A stretch of 64,000 bases of DNA from Sulfidibacter corallicola (GTDB lineage: Bacteria > Acidobacteriota > Holophagae > Acanthopleuribacterales > Acanthopleuribacteraceae), in NCBI RefSeq assembly GCF_017498545.1, contig NZ_CP071793.1, positions 4,799,001 to 4,863,000 on the forward strand. The letters run 5' to 3'. Below the pieces are notes generated by a model. The model was not told the DNA's origin, did no database searches, and saw only the letters and a program-made list of their open reading frames with translations. Below are positions 26,688 to 35,318 of this stretch, in pieces. A program made the position numbers and the translations under genes. Each line of letters opens with the position of its first letter. Within the stretch, counting starts at the first letter, position 1.

Positions 26688-27437
26688 TCAATTGGTGATC
26701 ACGTGGAAGATCTTGGTCAGGAAAAAGTCGCTGATGAGGATCAGGATCGAGGCCGAGACCACGGTATCGGTGGTGGCGTGGCCGACGCCGTCCGCGCCGC
26801 CCTCGACCCGCATGCCGTTGTTGCAGGCGATGATTCCGATGAAGTAACCGAAAAAGAAGGTCTTGCTGATGCCGGCCGCGACGTCGTCCATCTGAAGCGC
26901 GTTCATACACCGCGACAGATAGAAGTACCCGCTGATGTTGAGCTCCACGGAGGAGAGCAGCAAACCGCCGAAGACACCGATCGCACTGGCGATGATGGTC
27001 AGGATCGGCAGGCAGATGATGCAGGCGATCAGGCGCGGAACCACCAGCTTGTGAACGGGACTGGTGGCCATGGCGCGCATGGCGTCCAATTGTTGGGTGA
27101 TTTTCATCGAACCCAGCTCGGCGGTGATGCCGGCACCGACGCGACCGCCCACCAGCAACGCCGTCAACACCGGGCCGAGCTCGCGCACGATGCTCAAGCT
27201 CACCAGGTCGCCGATGAAGAGATCCGCGCCGAAGGAGGCCAGGGCGAAAGAGGCCTGCAGGGCCAGCACCATGCCCGTGAAGAGCGCGGTGATGTTGGTG
27301 ATGCTCAGCGACTTGACCCCGATGTTGTAGAACTGGGTGATCCATGCCCGGAATTCGGGCTTGCGGGTCACCAGGCACCGAAAGGCATCCCAACTGAGGA
27401 GGAGCAATTGGCCAATGATTTCGAAGATACGCTTCAT
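26688..27437 (-). CDS. mlaE: MlaE-type phospholipid ABC transporter permease
   Basis: This ~249-residue integral membrane protein shows the MlaE core: GMVLALQASF, VRELGPVLTALLVGGRVGAGI, AELGSMKITQQLDAMRAMATSP, VPRLIACIICLPILT and the C-terminal VEGGADGVGHATTDTVVSA. It forms the inner-membrane part of MlaFED with five or six membrane helices. ATG 27437 is preferred over a TTG nine bases further out; the ribosome site is weak in both cases. mlaF follows after 33 nt. Confidence 0.93.
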   Translation of the reverse strand: MKRIFEIIGQLLLLSWDAFRCLVTRKPEFRAWITQFYNIGVKSLSITNITALFTGMVLALQASFALASFGADLFIGDLVSLSIVRELGPVLTALLVGGRVGAGITAELGSMKITQQLDAMRAMATSPVHKLVVPRLIACIICLPILTIIASAIGVFGGLLLSSVELNISGYFYLSRCMNALQMDDVAAGISKTFFFGYFIGIIACNNGMRVEGGADGVGHATTDTVVSASILILISDFFLTKIFHVITN

Positions 27438-27756
27438 GAAGTCCAAAACGCTGATTCCACATGTGTTTCGCCGGCCAGACGGGGGACGGGACGACCGGCG
27501 CGAACGAAGGGGCTGGGTTTCGGTGCGAGCCGGCGGTCGGGTGGCGCCGAGGGCGTCCCGATCGGGAGCGCGCCACGAGCGAAAGCTCCGTTAAACTGGC
27601 TTGACCGTAAGGAGTCCCCAGTATAGCCGAATAGAGATTCGGCTCAAGCCAAAACCCCGAGGATCGGGAAAGGCTCACACGCGAACCACTTCTTTGGTGG
27701 GCTCGAGGCGGGCATCCACGCCGATTGGGGTGGAGGATGGGATCGGTGACAGGCGA
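27438..27756. other. Intergenic region upstream of mlaE
   Basis: Nothing specific is seen in 319 bp beyond its likely role as the mla promoter region and the 3' end of the dnaG transcript. Short ORFs here are not supported. Confidence 0.3.
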
Positions 27757-28620
27757 TCAGCGCGGCGACACGGCCACCACGTCGGTACTGAAGGACAACC
27801 CCAGCAACGGCGCCAGGCGTTTCAGATCCAACAGGCAACGGTTGAGGTGATCGGCGGACACCGAGCGCCGCGTCCAGGTATCGTGCAAATCGCCCAACAG
27901 ATCAAGCGTTTGCCGATGGGGCGCTTCGTCCAAATCGGGAATGCGAACCTTGAATTCGAGATCCGAACTGAAGCCCGCGTCCTGCGCCGAGCCGAGAATC
28001 TCGACGGCCGCCAGCGCGCGGGCACGCGGTACCTCGTCGCGGGTGAACACCTTCAGCCAGGGAACGTAGATCCGCTTGCGGAATTCCTTGCCGTTGCCGC
28101 CCTCCATGTTCTCCCAGGGCGCGTGTTCGATGTGGCCGCCATCGTGGAAGAACAAGGTCACTTTTTTGAGGCGAATCGTGCGACTGGCCTTGAACGTGAG
28201 CTCGAAAATGTAGAGATGGTCGGGTACCACTTCGAACCGCACCGGCTCGAAGCGCCAGTTTTCGCCGTCCTTGCGTTCCGGCGGCAGCACCGGCTTGACG
28301 CCGAACAGCGCCGCCGAAAAGGCCTCCAGCTCCTTGGCGGAGTCGGCATCGGTGGGCACCGCCGATTCGGCTTCGCGGCGTACCGCCGCCTCCATCTCGG
28401 TCAGCAAGGGCAACAACCCCTTCAAGTCGGCTTCGGGCGTGCCGCGATTGAAGGCCTCGATCGCGAGGCTCAAGCGTTCGTGCAGCCGCTGGTAGGCAAT
28501 TCGGGTTTCCGGCAACGCCACCAGACGGCCGGCATCCGGGATCAGCGGCATTTCCGCCGCCGCGGGCGACATCGCCCCCAAGAGGAACGCGAGCGCGAAG
28601 ATGCGAAAGAATACCGGCAT
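27757..28620 (-). CDS. Secreted hypothetical protein downstream of dnaG
   Basis: This 287-residue protein has a signal peptide (MPVFFRIFALAFLLGAMSPA, likely cleaved after AAA), so it should be periplasmic. The first ~110 residues of the mature part are helical. A central segment (EVVPDHLYIFELTFKAS... with FFHDGGHIEHAPWE) is beta-rich and could be a carbohydrate- or ligand-binding fold, but I do not recognise a family. It starts 4 nt after the dnaG stop, so it is probably transcribed with dnaG, an odd pairing for an exported protein. Confidence 0.65.
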   Translation of the reverse strand: MPVFFRIFALAFLLGAMSPAAAEMPLIPDAGRLVALPETRIAYQRLHERLSLAIEAFNRGTPEADLKGLLPLLTEMEAAVRREAESAVPTDADSAKELEAFSAALFGVKPVLPPERKDGENWRFEPVRFEVVPDHLYIFELTFKASRTIRLKKVTLFFHDGGHIEHAPWENMEGGNGKEFRKRIYVPWLKVFTRDEVPRARALAAVEILGSAQDAGFSSDLEFKVRIPDLDEAPHRQTLDLLGDLHDTWTRRSVSADHLNRCLLDLKRLAPLLGLSFSTDVVAVSPR

Positions 28621-28624
28621 GACC

Positions 28625-30403
28625 CTACCCGACCTTGTGATACTGAGCCATCAATTGGAAGTTGTGACGCATCAGGGCGCGACGTTTGTCATCGGCGGTC
28701 GGCGGCAGGGTTCGCAATCGGTTTTTGTTGATCGCCACCAGTTTCTTGATCATCTGTTTCAACAGGTCGGTCACCAGAATCCGCATCTTGGCGGCATCGT
28801 GCTCCACGAAGGCGTCCGAGAGCCAGATTTGGCGAAGCATGGGCCGGTAGGGTTCCGGTACCACTTCCAACTGGGTCTCGAAATCCTGATGGCGATCTTC
28901 GTTGATGAACTCCATGACCCAGGGGCGGTCGTGAAACAGGGTTCCCAGGATCTGGGGCAGGGCCTGCTTGTCCTCTTCGCCCAGAAAACTGGTGTAGTCC
29001 TCGTGTTTCATGACTTGAAAGAGAAACAGCTTTTCCTTCGAGTTGAAGGGCAGTAACCGCTCCTGCTCTTCCTCCTCCAGCGGCGGAAAGAAGTCTTCCT
29101 CCGGCGGCGGTGGCGGTGGCGGTGGTGGTTCCCGTTCAGCCTTCTTTTGCGAGGCCAGCACCTTTTCCAGAAGGTCCAGACGCAAGTCCAAGGACTCGGC
29201 CAAGCGCTCCAGGTAGCGACCCTTCACGACGGGATCCTGAATCAGGGTGAGAATCCCGCCCATTTCGCGCGCCATGTAACTCTGGGCATGGGGATCTTGG
29301 CGGATGTCGCGGCCTTCGCCCAGGAACCCCATCAAATAGCCGAAGAAACCGTCGGCCCCGGCCAACTGCTCGCGGTAGGCGTCCACCCCGCGATCCTTGA
29401 TGAAATCGTCGGGATCCTGCTTGTCAGGCAATCGCACGACGCTGACCTCGGTGTCCAGCGCCAGAAAGGTTTCGATGCTGGCCCGCGCGGCTTTGAATCC
29501 GGCGGCATCGCCGTCGAAATTGAGGATCACGCGCTCGGCGTACCGCTTGAGCAGCTTGCCCTGTTGCGGTGTGAACGCCGTGCCCAGGCAGGCGATGACG
29601 CCGCCGACTCCCGCCTGATAGACCTGGATCACGTCCATGTAGCCCTCGCAGACGACCACGGTGGGTTCGCGTTTGAGGTAGGGCTTGGCGAAGTGCAGGT
29701 TGTAGAGATGACGGCCCTTGACGTAGAGCGGCGATTCGGGACTGTTGATGTACTTGGGCCCGTCGCCCTCCATCAGGCGGCCACCGAAGGCGATGACGTT
29801 GCCGTAGGCGTCGCAGATGGGAAACATGATGCGATCGCGAAACAAATCGTAGGGGCGACCCTGGCGGCCAGGCTTGAACAGGCCGGACTGCTGCAGCAGC
29901 TCGCCCGAATGGGTGCCGGTCAGGTGATTCAGCAAGCCGTCCCAGGCGTTGGGGGCGTACCCCAGTTTGAAGAGGCGCACCGTGTTTTCGGTGATGCCGC
30001 GGCTCTTCAGGTAGGCCATCGACGGTTTGGATTGGAGGAGTTGCTGGTGGTAGAACTCGCGGGCGGCCTCGTTGACGGCCCGCAACCCCTCGATCACGTC
30101 GCGGCCCGGCCCGCGCACCCCGCGTTTGGGCAGCTCGACACCGGCCAAATCGGCCAGGAACTCCAACGCGTCGGGGAAGGAGAGGTGCTCCACTTCCATC
30201 GCGAACTTGATGACGTCGCCACCGCGTCCGCACCCGAAACAATGGAAAAAACCCTTCTGGTCGTCGAGGTAACAGGACGGCGTCTTCTCCCCGTGAATCG
30301 GGCAGCAGCAGGCCATTCGGTTGCCGCGCTTCTCCAGCTTGGCGTAGCGACTGACCAGGGCCGAAATGGTCAGGTTGTCCTTGATGAGGGTGGCGCCGTC
30401 CAT
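28625..30403 (-). CDS. dnaG: DNA primase DnaG
   Basis: This 592-residue protein has the N-terminal CHC2 zinc finger (CCCPIHGEKTPSC to HCFGCGRGGD, residues 32-62), the primase core and a TOPRIM domain (VVVCEGYMDVIQVYQAGV and ILNFDGDAAGFKAA), and a C-terminal helicase-binding part. It makes RNA primers at the replication fork. Between core and C-terminus is a run of ten prolines followed by acidic residues, apparently a flexible linker. ATG 30403 follows GGGAG by 8 nt. rpsU and rpoD, the usual dnaG neighbours in many bacteria, are absent. Confidence 0.95.
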   Translation of the reverse strand: MDGATLIKDNLTISALVSRYAKLEKRGNRMACCCPIHGEKTPSCYLDDQKGFFHCFGCGRGGDVIKFAMEVEHLSFPDALEFLADLAGVELPKRGVRGPGRDVIEGLRAVNEAAREFYHQQLLQSKPSMAYLKSRGITENTVRLFKLGYAPNAWDGLLNHLTGTHSGELLQQSGLFKPGRQGRPYDLFRDRIMFPICDAYGNVIAFGGRLMEGDGPKYINSPESPLYVKGRHLYNLHFAKPYLKREPTVVVCEGYMDVIQVYQAGVGGVIACLGTAFTPQQGKLLKRYAERVILNFDGDAAGFKAARASIETFLALDTEVSVVRLPDKQDPDDFIKDRGVDAYREQLAGADGFFGYLMGFLGEGRDIRQDPHAQSYMAREMGGILTLIQDPVVKGRYLERLAESLDLRLDLLEKVLASQKKAEREPPPPPPPPPEEDFFPPLEEEEQERLLPFNSKEKLFLFQVMKHEDYTSFLGEEDKQALPQILGTLFHDRPWVMEFINEDRHQDFETQLEVVPEPYRPMLRQIWLSDAFVEHDAAKMRILVTDLLKQMIKKLVAINKNRLRTLPPTADDKRRALMRHNFQLMAQYHKVG

Positions 30404-30530
30404 ACCGAAAACTCCCTAAACGCAATGCCTGCAACGAAAAACACAAGTCGCCGAACCGTATCCCCGGTCGGCGATGGTGGCGGGCGATCGGCGCGATGCC
30501 CGCCTGACCTTTGCGTTCATTATGGCCGCA

Positions 30531-31694
30531 TCAGCGCGGATCTACCAGAAAGGTGTGCCATGTTTTCACGCGCTTCCCCTGCAGGGTCGGCGGCGTGAAC
30601 TTGTACTTGTAGACGGCCTGCATGAGGGCCCGGGAAAGCTCGCCATCCACTTCCTGACCCTTGGCGATGTAGGCCTTTTCCACGCGACCCGTTTCGGAGA
30701 CCAGAGCCCGTACCAAAATCGGTCCCTGGCGCCGCGGCCAGCGCACGTCGCTCGGAAGCGGTTCTTGGAAACTGAGATTCAACCCGCTCACTTCCTGGGA
30801 GTTGGGAACCAATTTGCCCGTACTGACACCCTGCGCGGCGACCGCCTGATCCCGCTCCGCGGTGCGATCCCGCAGGCTCTGGCGGACTTGAACCATTTCG
30901 TTCTCGAGACGCGCGACCTGACCCTTGAGCTTCTTGTTGTCTTCGATGATTTGCAGACTGGCCGAGGCCTCTTCCTTCTGCATGCGGCCCATTTCCTTCT
31001 TTTCGCGCTCCAGTCCCTTGACTTGGCGCTCCAACTGCTTGGCCTGGGTCTCCAGCTTCTGGAGATTGACCTTGTACTGCATCTCTTGAGCGGTGAGCTG
31101 CTCATTCAGGACATTCTGTTCCAACTCGTGTTTCTCGCGTGCATCGCTCAACGCCACCCGCGCCTGTTCGAGGGCACCGCTGCGCGTCTTCAGGTCTTTT
31201 TCCAAATTGGTCACACGGGTTTTCAATTGATCGCGCTCCGTGGTCAGTTTCTGGAGAACCTGGTCCTTGCCGCTGACCGTCTTGGCCGTTTCGGCCTGCT
31301 GGCGATCGAGATTCTGGACGCGACCCTGCAACGACGTGTTGGATTTGCGCGCCTCGGCCAACTGGTTGGTCAGGGTTTCCACCTTGCGCCGGGCTTCCTC
31401 GAGCGAACTGGTCGTATCGCCCAAACTCTCGTTGACTTGGCTCTGCTGCTGCTGGAGTTGCTGGTGCCGATCGCGCAGCTTGGCGAGCTCGAGAAAGAAA
31501 TGGCCGGCGGCCGCGGCGGCCCCGACAAAGAGCAGGAGCGAAAGCACGACGGGCCACTTGCTGGATGATTTGGGCTCGGACGCCCGCCGGTGCAGCGGCG
31601 GCGCTCCCTTCTCCAGCCGGTGGACGGGGATGTCGGATTTGAGTTCGATATCCTCGAAACCCATGGATTCGGCGTCTTTGGGCTGATCGGTCAT
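30531..31694 (-). CDS. Membrane-anchored coiled-coil protein with TonB-like C-terminal domain
   Basis: This 387-residue protein has a cytoplasmic basic segment, one membrane helix (~47-69), a long heptad-rich coiled coil (~70-285, Gln/Glu/Arg/Leu) and a TonB-like C-terminal domain (~300-387: VRWPRRQGPILVRALVSETG, AYIAKGQEVDGELSRALMQA and YKFTPPTLQGKRV). A coiled coil in place of the usual Pro-rich linker could reach across the periplasm. Its ATG overlaps the stop of the DUF4388 gene (ATGA). No ExbB/ExbD is present, so energy coupling is unproven; it may be structural. Confidence 0.8.
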   Translation of the reverse strand: MTDQPKDAESMGFEDIELKSDIPVHRLEKGAPPLHRRASEPKSSSKWPVVLSLLLFVGAAAAAGHFFLELAKLRDRHQQLQQQQSQVNESLGDTTSSLEEARRKVETLTNQLAEARKSNTSLQGRVQNLDRQQAETAKTVSGKDQVLQKLTTERDQLKTRVTNLEKDLKTRSGALEQARVALSDAREKHELEQNVLNEQLTAQEMQYKVNLQKLETQAKQLERQVKGLEREKKEMGRMQKEEASASLQIIEDNKKLKGQVARLENEMVQVRQSLRDRTAERDQAVAAQGVSTGKLVPNSQEVSGLNLSFQEPLPSDVRWPRRQGPILVRALVSETGRVEKAYIAKGQEVDGELSRALMQAVYKYKFTPPTLQGKRVKTWHTFLVDPR

Positions 31695-32815
31695 TTGAAT
31701 GAAATTACCCCGTTATCCAGGAAGTTTTTGAAGATCTTGAGGCACAGCGACTCTTCGAACGGCGAGATCTTGATGATGGATTTGACATCCCAGGCACCAT
31801 TGATCCGGGACACGATAAAGCCGGCTTCGGGGCTCAGATCCAAACGCGTGATGGCACCCACGTCCATGGCCAGGACGGGAATCGCATCGGGGTTGATGAC
31901 TTGCTTGGCGGTCGTTTCGTAGCGCTTGTCTTGAATTTTGCTCTTGAGCTTCTTGACCTGCGGATTGTTGGGCGCGGAGCGCTGCAATTTCATCAGGCCG
32001 CGCTCGGCCTCCTCCAATCGGCCTTCCTCCAGAAAACCCTCGACCTGGCCGATCATTTCGCGCATGGGATCGCGGGACCCGCTGGAGGGCGGCTGAATCA
32101 TTTGGTGGCGATGACTGCCCACCTCGATCATGCCGGCCTCGTGCAAATCGAGCAGAAAACGACACACTTCGAAGCGCGTCGACTTGAACAAACGCGCGAT
32201 CTCGAGAATGTTGCGGATGCCGTTCACCAGCGAGAGCAACCTCGCGAAACGCGAGTCCAGCGGCAAATGGGGAATGATTTTTTCCACATTCGGCCGGATG
32301 ACGATCGAATCGTCGGGAAACACTTCCTTCACGCGCGACCACTCGTCCTCGCGACGGGCGCCTTCCAACACGATGTGGGTCACGTCCAGGGCCAGCTTGG
32401 GAATCTCGCGGGCGGGTAACTTTCCGTCGAAAAATTCGAACTTGCCCTCTTTCCAGAGGAAGAGGTCGTAAATGATTTCCTCCGAGATAGTTGTCAGCAA
32501 TTCATGGAGCTCGTCCTTGGTGATGATGTTTTGCTGAACCAGGATCTTACCCAGGAGCACGTGATCGCGTTTCTGGCGCTCCAGGGCCTCGGAGAGTTGT
32601 TGTTCGGTGATTTGATTGCTGACGAGCAGGAATTGGCCGATCAACTCGCGCGGATCGCTGGAACTGGCGGAATTGATCAGGCCGTCGCCGAAATAGACGT
32701 CCTTCTTGATACCGTCGGGCCCATCCACATGCAGGGTGCCGGTTTTTCTGCCGCTGTTCAGCCACTGAAAAATTTCGGCAAGGGACATGGTGGAAATATT
32801 GCCGGTAAGGCTCAT
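31691..32815 (-). CDS. DUF4388 (PATAN-like) domain protein
   Basis: This 374-residue cytoplasmic protein begins with the DUF4388 signature (SLTGNISTMSLAEIFQWLNSGRKTG, residues 2-26), a module common in gliding and predatory proteobacteria and in Acidobacteriota signalling proteins. A second region (~60-150: IGQFLLVSNQITEQQLSEAL, GKILVQQNIITKDELHEL) resembles the GspE N-terminal type of helical module. The C-terminus (~320-374) has another DUF4388-like segment. The family is tied to polar and motility regulation, but its biochemistry is unclear. It is translationally coupled to the coiled-coil TonB-like protein and may regulate it. Confidence 0.8.
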   Translation of the reverse strand: MSLTGNISTMSLAEIFQWLNSGRKTGTLHVDGPDGIKKDVYFGDGLINSASSSDPRELIGQFLLVSNQITEQQLSEALERQKRDHVLLGKILVQQNIITKDELHELLTTISEEIIYDLFLWKEGKFEFFDGKLPAREIPKLALDVTHIVLEGARREDEWSRVKEVFPDDSIVIRPNVEKIIPHLPLDSRFARLLSLVNGIRNILEIARLFKSTRFEVCRFLLDLHEAGMIEVGSHRHQMIQPPSSGSRDPMREMIGQVEGFLEEGRLEEAERGLMKLQRSAPNNPQVKKLKSKIQDKRYETTAKQVINPDAIPVLAMDVGAITRLDLSPEAGFIVSRINGAWDVKSIIKISPFEESLCLKIFKNFLDNGVISFK

Positions 32816-32919
32816 GGAGGGTCCTCTGGAGGTATCGGGTTCTTAACCCTTGGTGAAAGACGAAGGCGAATACGGGCTCCCCGGCCGGGAAGCCCGTGGG
32901 GTGTTACGAGTGGTAACCC

Positions 32920-34551
32920 CTAAGAATCCAGCATATGGGGATACGCATACTCTTTCGGCGGAACGAAGTTTTCCTTAATGCTACGGACGCTGGTCCACTT
33001 CAGCAAGTTCAACATGCTGCCGGCCTTGTCGTTGGTACCGGAAGCCCGGCCGCCACCGAACGGCTGTTGGCCGACGATCGAGCCGGTGGGTCGATCGTTG
33101 ACGTAGAAGTTGCCGGCGGCGTGCTTCAAAGCGTTGGTGAGCTTGACGATGGTGCCGCGTTCCTTGGCCCAGACCGCACCGGTCAGGGCGTAGGGCGAGG
33201 TTTTGTCACAGAGCTCGAGGGTTTCGTCGAGTTTTGCGGGATCGTAGGGATAGACGGTGAGGATCGGTCCGAAGATTTCTTCGACCATGCTCTTGTAGTG
33301 AGGGTTGTGGGTCTCGATGACGGTCGGCTGCACGAAATAGCCCACGCTGTCGTCGGCTTCGCCACCGAACAGGATTTCGGCCTCGGATGATTCGCGGGCA
33401 TGAGCCAGATAGGCACTGCTCTTGTCGAAAGAGCGCTTGTCGATCACGGCCGAGGTGAAGTTGGAGAAATCGGCGACATCGCCCGTTTTGGCTTCGGCGA
33501 GGTACTCGCCCAACAGCTTCTTGACCTCGGGCCAGATGTTGGTGGGAACGTAGGCCCGCGAAGCGGCGGAACATTTCTGACCGGAGTACTCGAAGGCACC
33601 GCGCACCAGGGCGTTGGCCAACGCCACCGGTTCGGCACTCTCGTGTGCGAACACGAAATCCTTGCCGCCGGTTTCACCGACCACGCGCGGATAGGCGTGA
33701 TATTTCTCGATATTTTCGCCAACCGTTTTCCAGAGGTACTGGAAGGTTCCGGTGCTGCCGGTGAAGTGGACGCCGGCCAGTTCGGGACGGGCCATGGTGG
33801 CGGCACCGATCTCCGCGGGCGGTCCGGGAATGAAGTTGATGACGCCCGGCGGAAGTCCGGCCTCTTCCAACAGCCTCATGACGAAGTAGTTGGAGTAGAC
33901 GGCGGTGTCGGAGGGCTTCCAGAGCACGACGTTGCCCATCATGGCGGGCGCACAGCAGAGGTTGCCGCCGATGGCGGTGAAGTTGAAGGGGGTGACGGCG
34001 AAGATGAAGCCCTCGAGCGCACGGTGCTCGACCCGGTTCCAAGTGGGTTTGGGCGAGTAGGGCTGATCTTCGAAAAGGCGCGTCATGTAGTGGACGTTGA
34101 AACGCAGAAAATCGATCAATTCGCAGGCGGCGTCGATTTCGGCCTGCTGAATGGTTTTGGCCTGACCCAACATGGTGGCGGCGTTGATGGTGTCGCGCCA
34201 GGGACCGGCCAACAGCTCTGCCGCTTTCAAAAAGACACCGGCCCGCTCGTGCCAGGGCATTTCCGACCAGGTTTTCCAGGCTTCCTGGGAAGCCGCGATC
34301 GCCTGCTCCACGTGACTGGCATCGGCCAGGTGGTAGCGTGCCAGCACATGCTTGTGGTTGTGGGGCATGACGCTTTCGCCGAACTTACCGGTTTTGATTT
34401 CCTTCCCGCCGATGATCAGCGGAATCTCGTAAACCTGGTTGCTCATCTCTTCGAGACGCTTCTTGACACTTGCCCGCTCGGGCGACCCGGGCGCATAGCC
34501 GCGGACGGGTTCGTTCACCGGCTCCGGCACCTTGAAATACGCATTTGCCAT
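32920..34551 (-). CDS. pruA: L-glutamate gamma-semialdehyde (P5C) dehydrogenase
   Basis: This 543-residue aldehyde dehydrogenase matches the stand-alone P5C dehydrogenase type (ALDH4-like): AVTPFNFTAIGGNL, FTGSTGTF, catalytic Glu in VGETGGKDFVFAH and catalytic Cys in SGQKCSAASRAYVP, plus EEIFGPILTVYPY and NDRPTGSIVGQQPFGGGRASGTNDKAG. It oxidises glutamate semialdehyde, from proline or ornithine, to glutamate with NAD+. Bacterial PutA often fuses this activity to proline dehydrogenase; here it is separate and no putA/prodh gene is adjacent. GGAAGGAG lies before ATG 34551. Confidence 0.95.
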   Translation of the reverse strand: MANAYFKVPEPVNEPVRGYAPGSPERASVKKRLEEMSNQVYEIPLIIGGKEIKTGKFGESVMPHNHKHVLARYHLADASHVEQAIAASQEAWKTWSEMPWHERAGVFLKAAELLAGPWRDTINAATMLGQAKTIQQAEIDAACELIDFLRFNVHYMTRLFEDQPYSPKPTWNRVEHRALEGFIFAVTPFNFTAIGGNLCCAPAMMGNVVLWKPSDTAVYSNYFVMRLLEEAGLPPGVINFIPGPPAEIGAATMARPELAGVHFTGSTGTFQYLWKTVGENIEKYHAYPRVVGETGGKDFVFAHESAEPVALANALVRGAFEYSGQKCSAASRAYVPTNIWPEVKKLLGEYLAEAKTGDVADFSNFTSAVIDKRSFDKSSAYLAHARESSEAEILFGGEADDSVGYFVQPTVIETHNPHYKSMVEEIFGPILTVYPYDPAKLDETLELCDKTSPYALTGAVWAKERGTIVKLTNALKHAAGNFYVNDRPTGSIVGQQPFGGGRASGTNDKAGSMLNLLKWTSVRSIKENFVPPKEYAYPHMLDS

Positions 34552-35318
34552 GCCTGACTCTCCTTCCTTTCGCTTTGGTTTTTTCGATTCGGTCTAGGGA
34601 CCGGGGAATCGAGCCGCTGGTCTCCCCTCAGCGACGAAATCGGTGATTCCTCGGTATGCCGCGCGCGACGACGGGTGGCGCGGGCTCACGAACGCGCTGG
34701 ATCGGGTTTTCCGGCATGATCGATGGCACTGAGGCAGCGACGAAAGGTGAAGGCATGAAAAACCGTGTTTCGTTGGGCAGAGCACGAGGGTTTCCCATAA
34801 AAAAAATCGGCTTCGATTCGTGCGGGGTGAATCGGCGCCTTTGGTGGATTTCATGTACAACCTACACCTGCATGCCAAGTTGGAACCGTGATGCAATCCA
34901 TACAAAGGTGGGTTTCAAGCGGTTCGTGCCCCTTCAGGGGCTTGGAAACAGAACTGCTCCGCGAGGATTCGGACCGATCCAATGCACCGGCGACCCTGGC
35001 CACCGGTGGCACGAACCCGAACCTCGATCCGCAGAAAACCCGGCCTCGATCGGCGCTGGCTCGTGATCGGAGCAAAAGCCGCGACTCCGCGAGGAGCCGC
35101 ACGACTTTGGCCATCTTACAGTATTCATGTGTACTTTTCGAGACCTTGCGCGGGACCTGAAAAGTTCGCCCGCGGAAAGGGATCCCGAGGAGGCGGAAGG
35201 ACGCGAGAAAAAGGGGAATGGCAGGCGCTCGCAGCGACGCTCGTGCTACGCCCGTGCTACACCCGTGCTACGCCCGTACTACACCTGTGCTCCCCAGTGC
35301 CCTGCCTCCCCGTCGCGA
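34552..35318. other. Long intergenic region with tandem repeat
   Basis: No gene is supported in 767 bp; ORFs are compositionally odd and lack ribosome sites. It contains two near-identical CTCCGCGAGGA motifs (near 34960 and 35086) and an 11-bp tandem repeat at 35241-35291, just past the end of the aldo/keto reductase gene. Confidence 0.45.
35241..35291. repeat. 11-bp tandem repeat (about 4.6 units)
   Basis: Units of 11 bp follow the consensus CCGTGCTACRC, with the fourth and fifth units slightly changed. The array is non-coding and ends 28 nt before the aldo/keto reductase stop codon on the opposite strand, so it would lie in that gene's 3' region. Confidence 0.8.

Noticed and set aside
32871..32905. 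GC-rich hairpin between pruA and the DUF4388 gene as a terminator
   Set aside because: A stem with ACGGGCT/AGCCCGT arms exists, but no T-run follows on either strand.
34656..35066. 136-codon open frame in the long gap before the aldo/keto reductase gene
   Set aside because: No ribosome site, unusual composition with many Cys, Trp and Arg, and no family resemblance.
35241..35291. Tandem repeat as a possible CRISPR array
   Set aside because: Units of 11 bp are adjacent with no spacers, and no cas gene is present.
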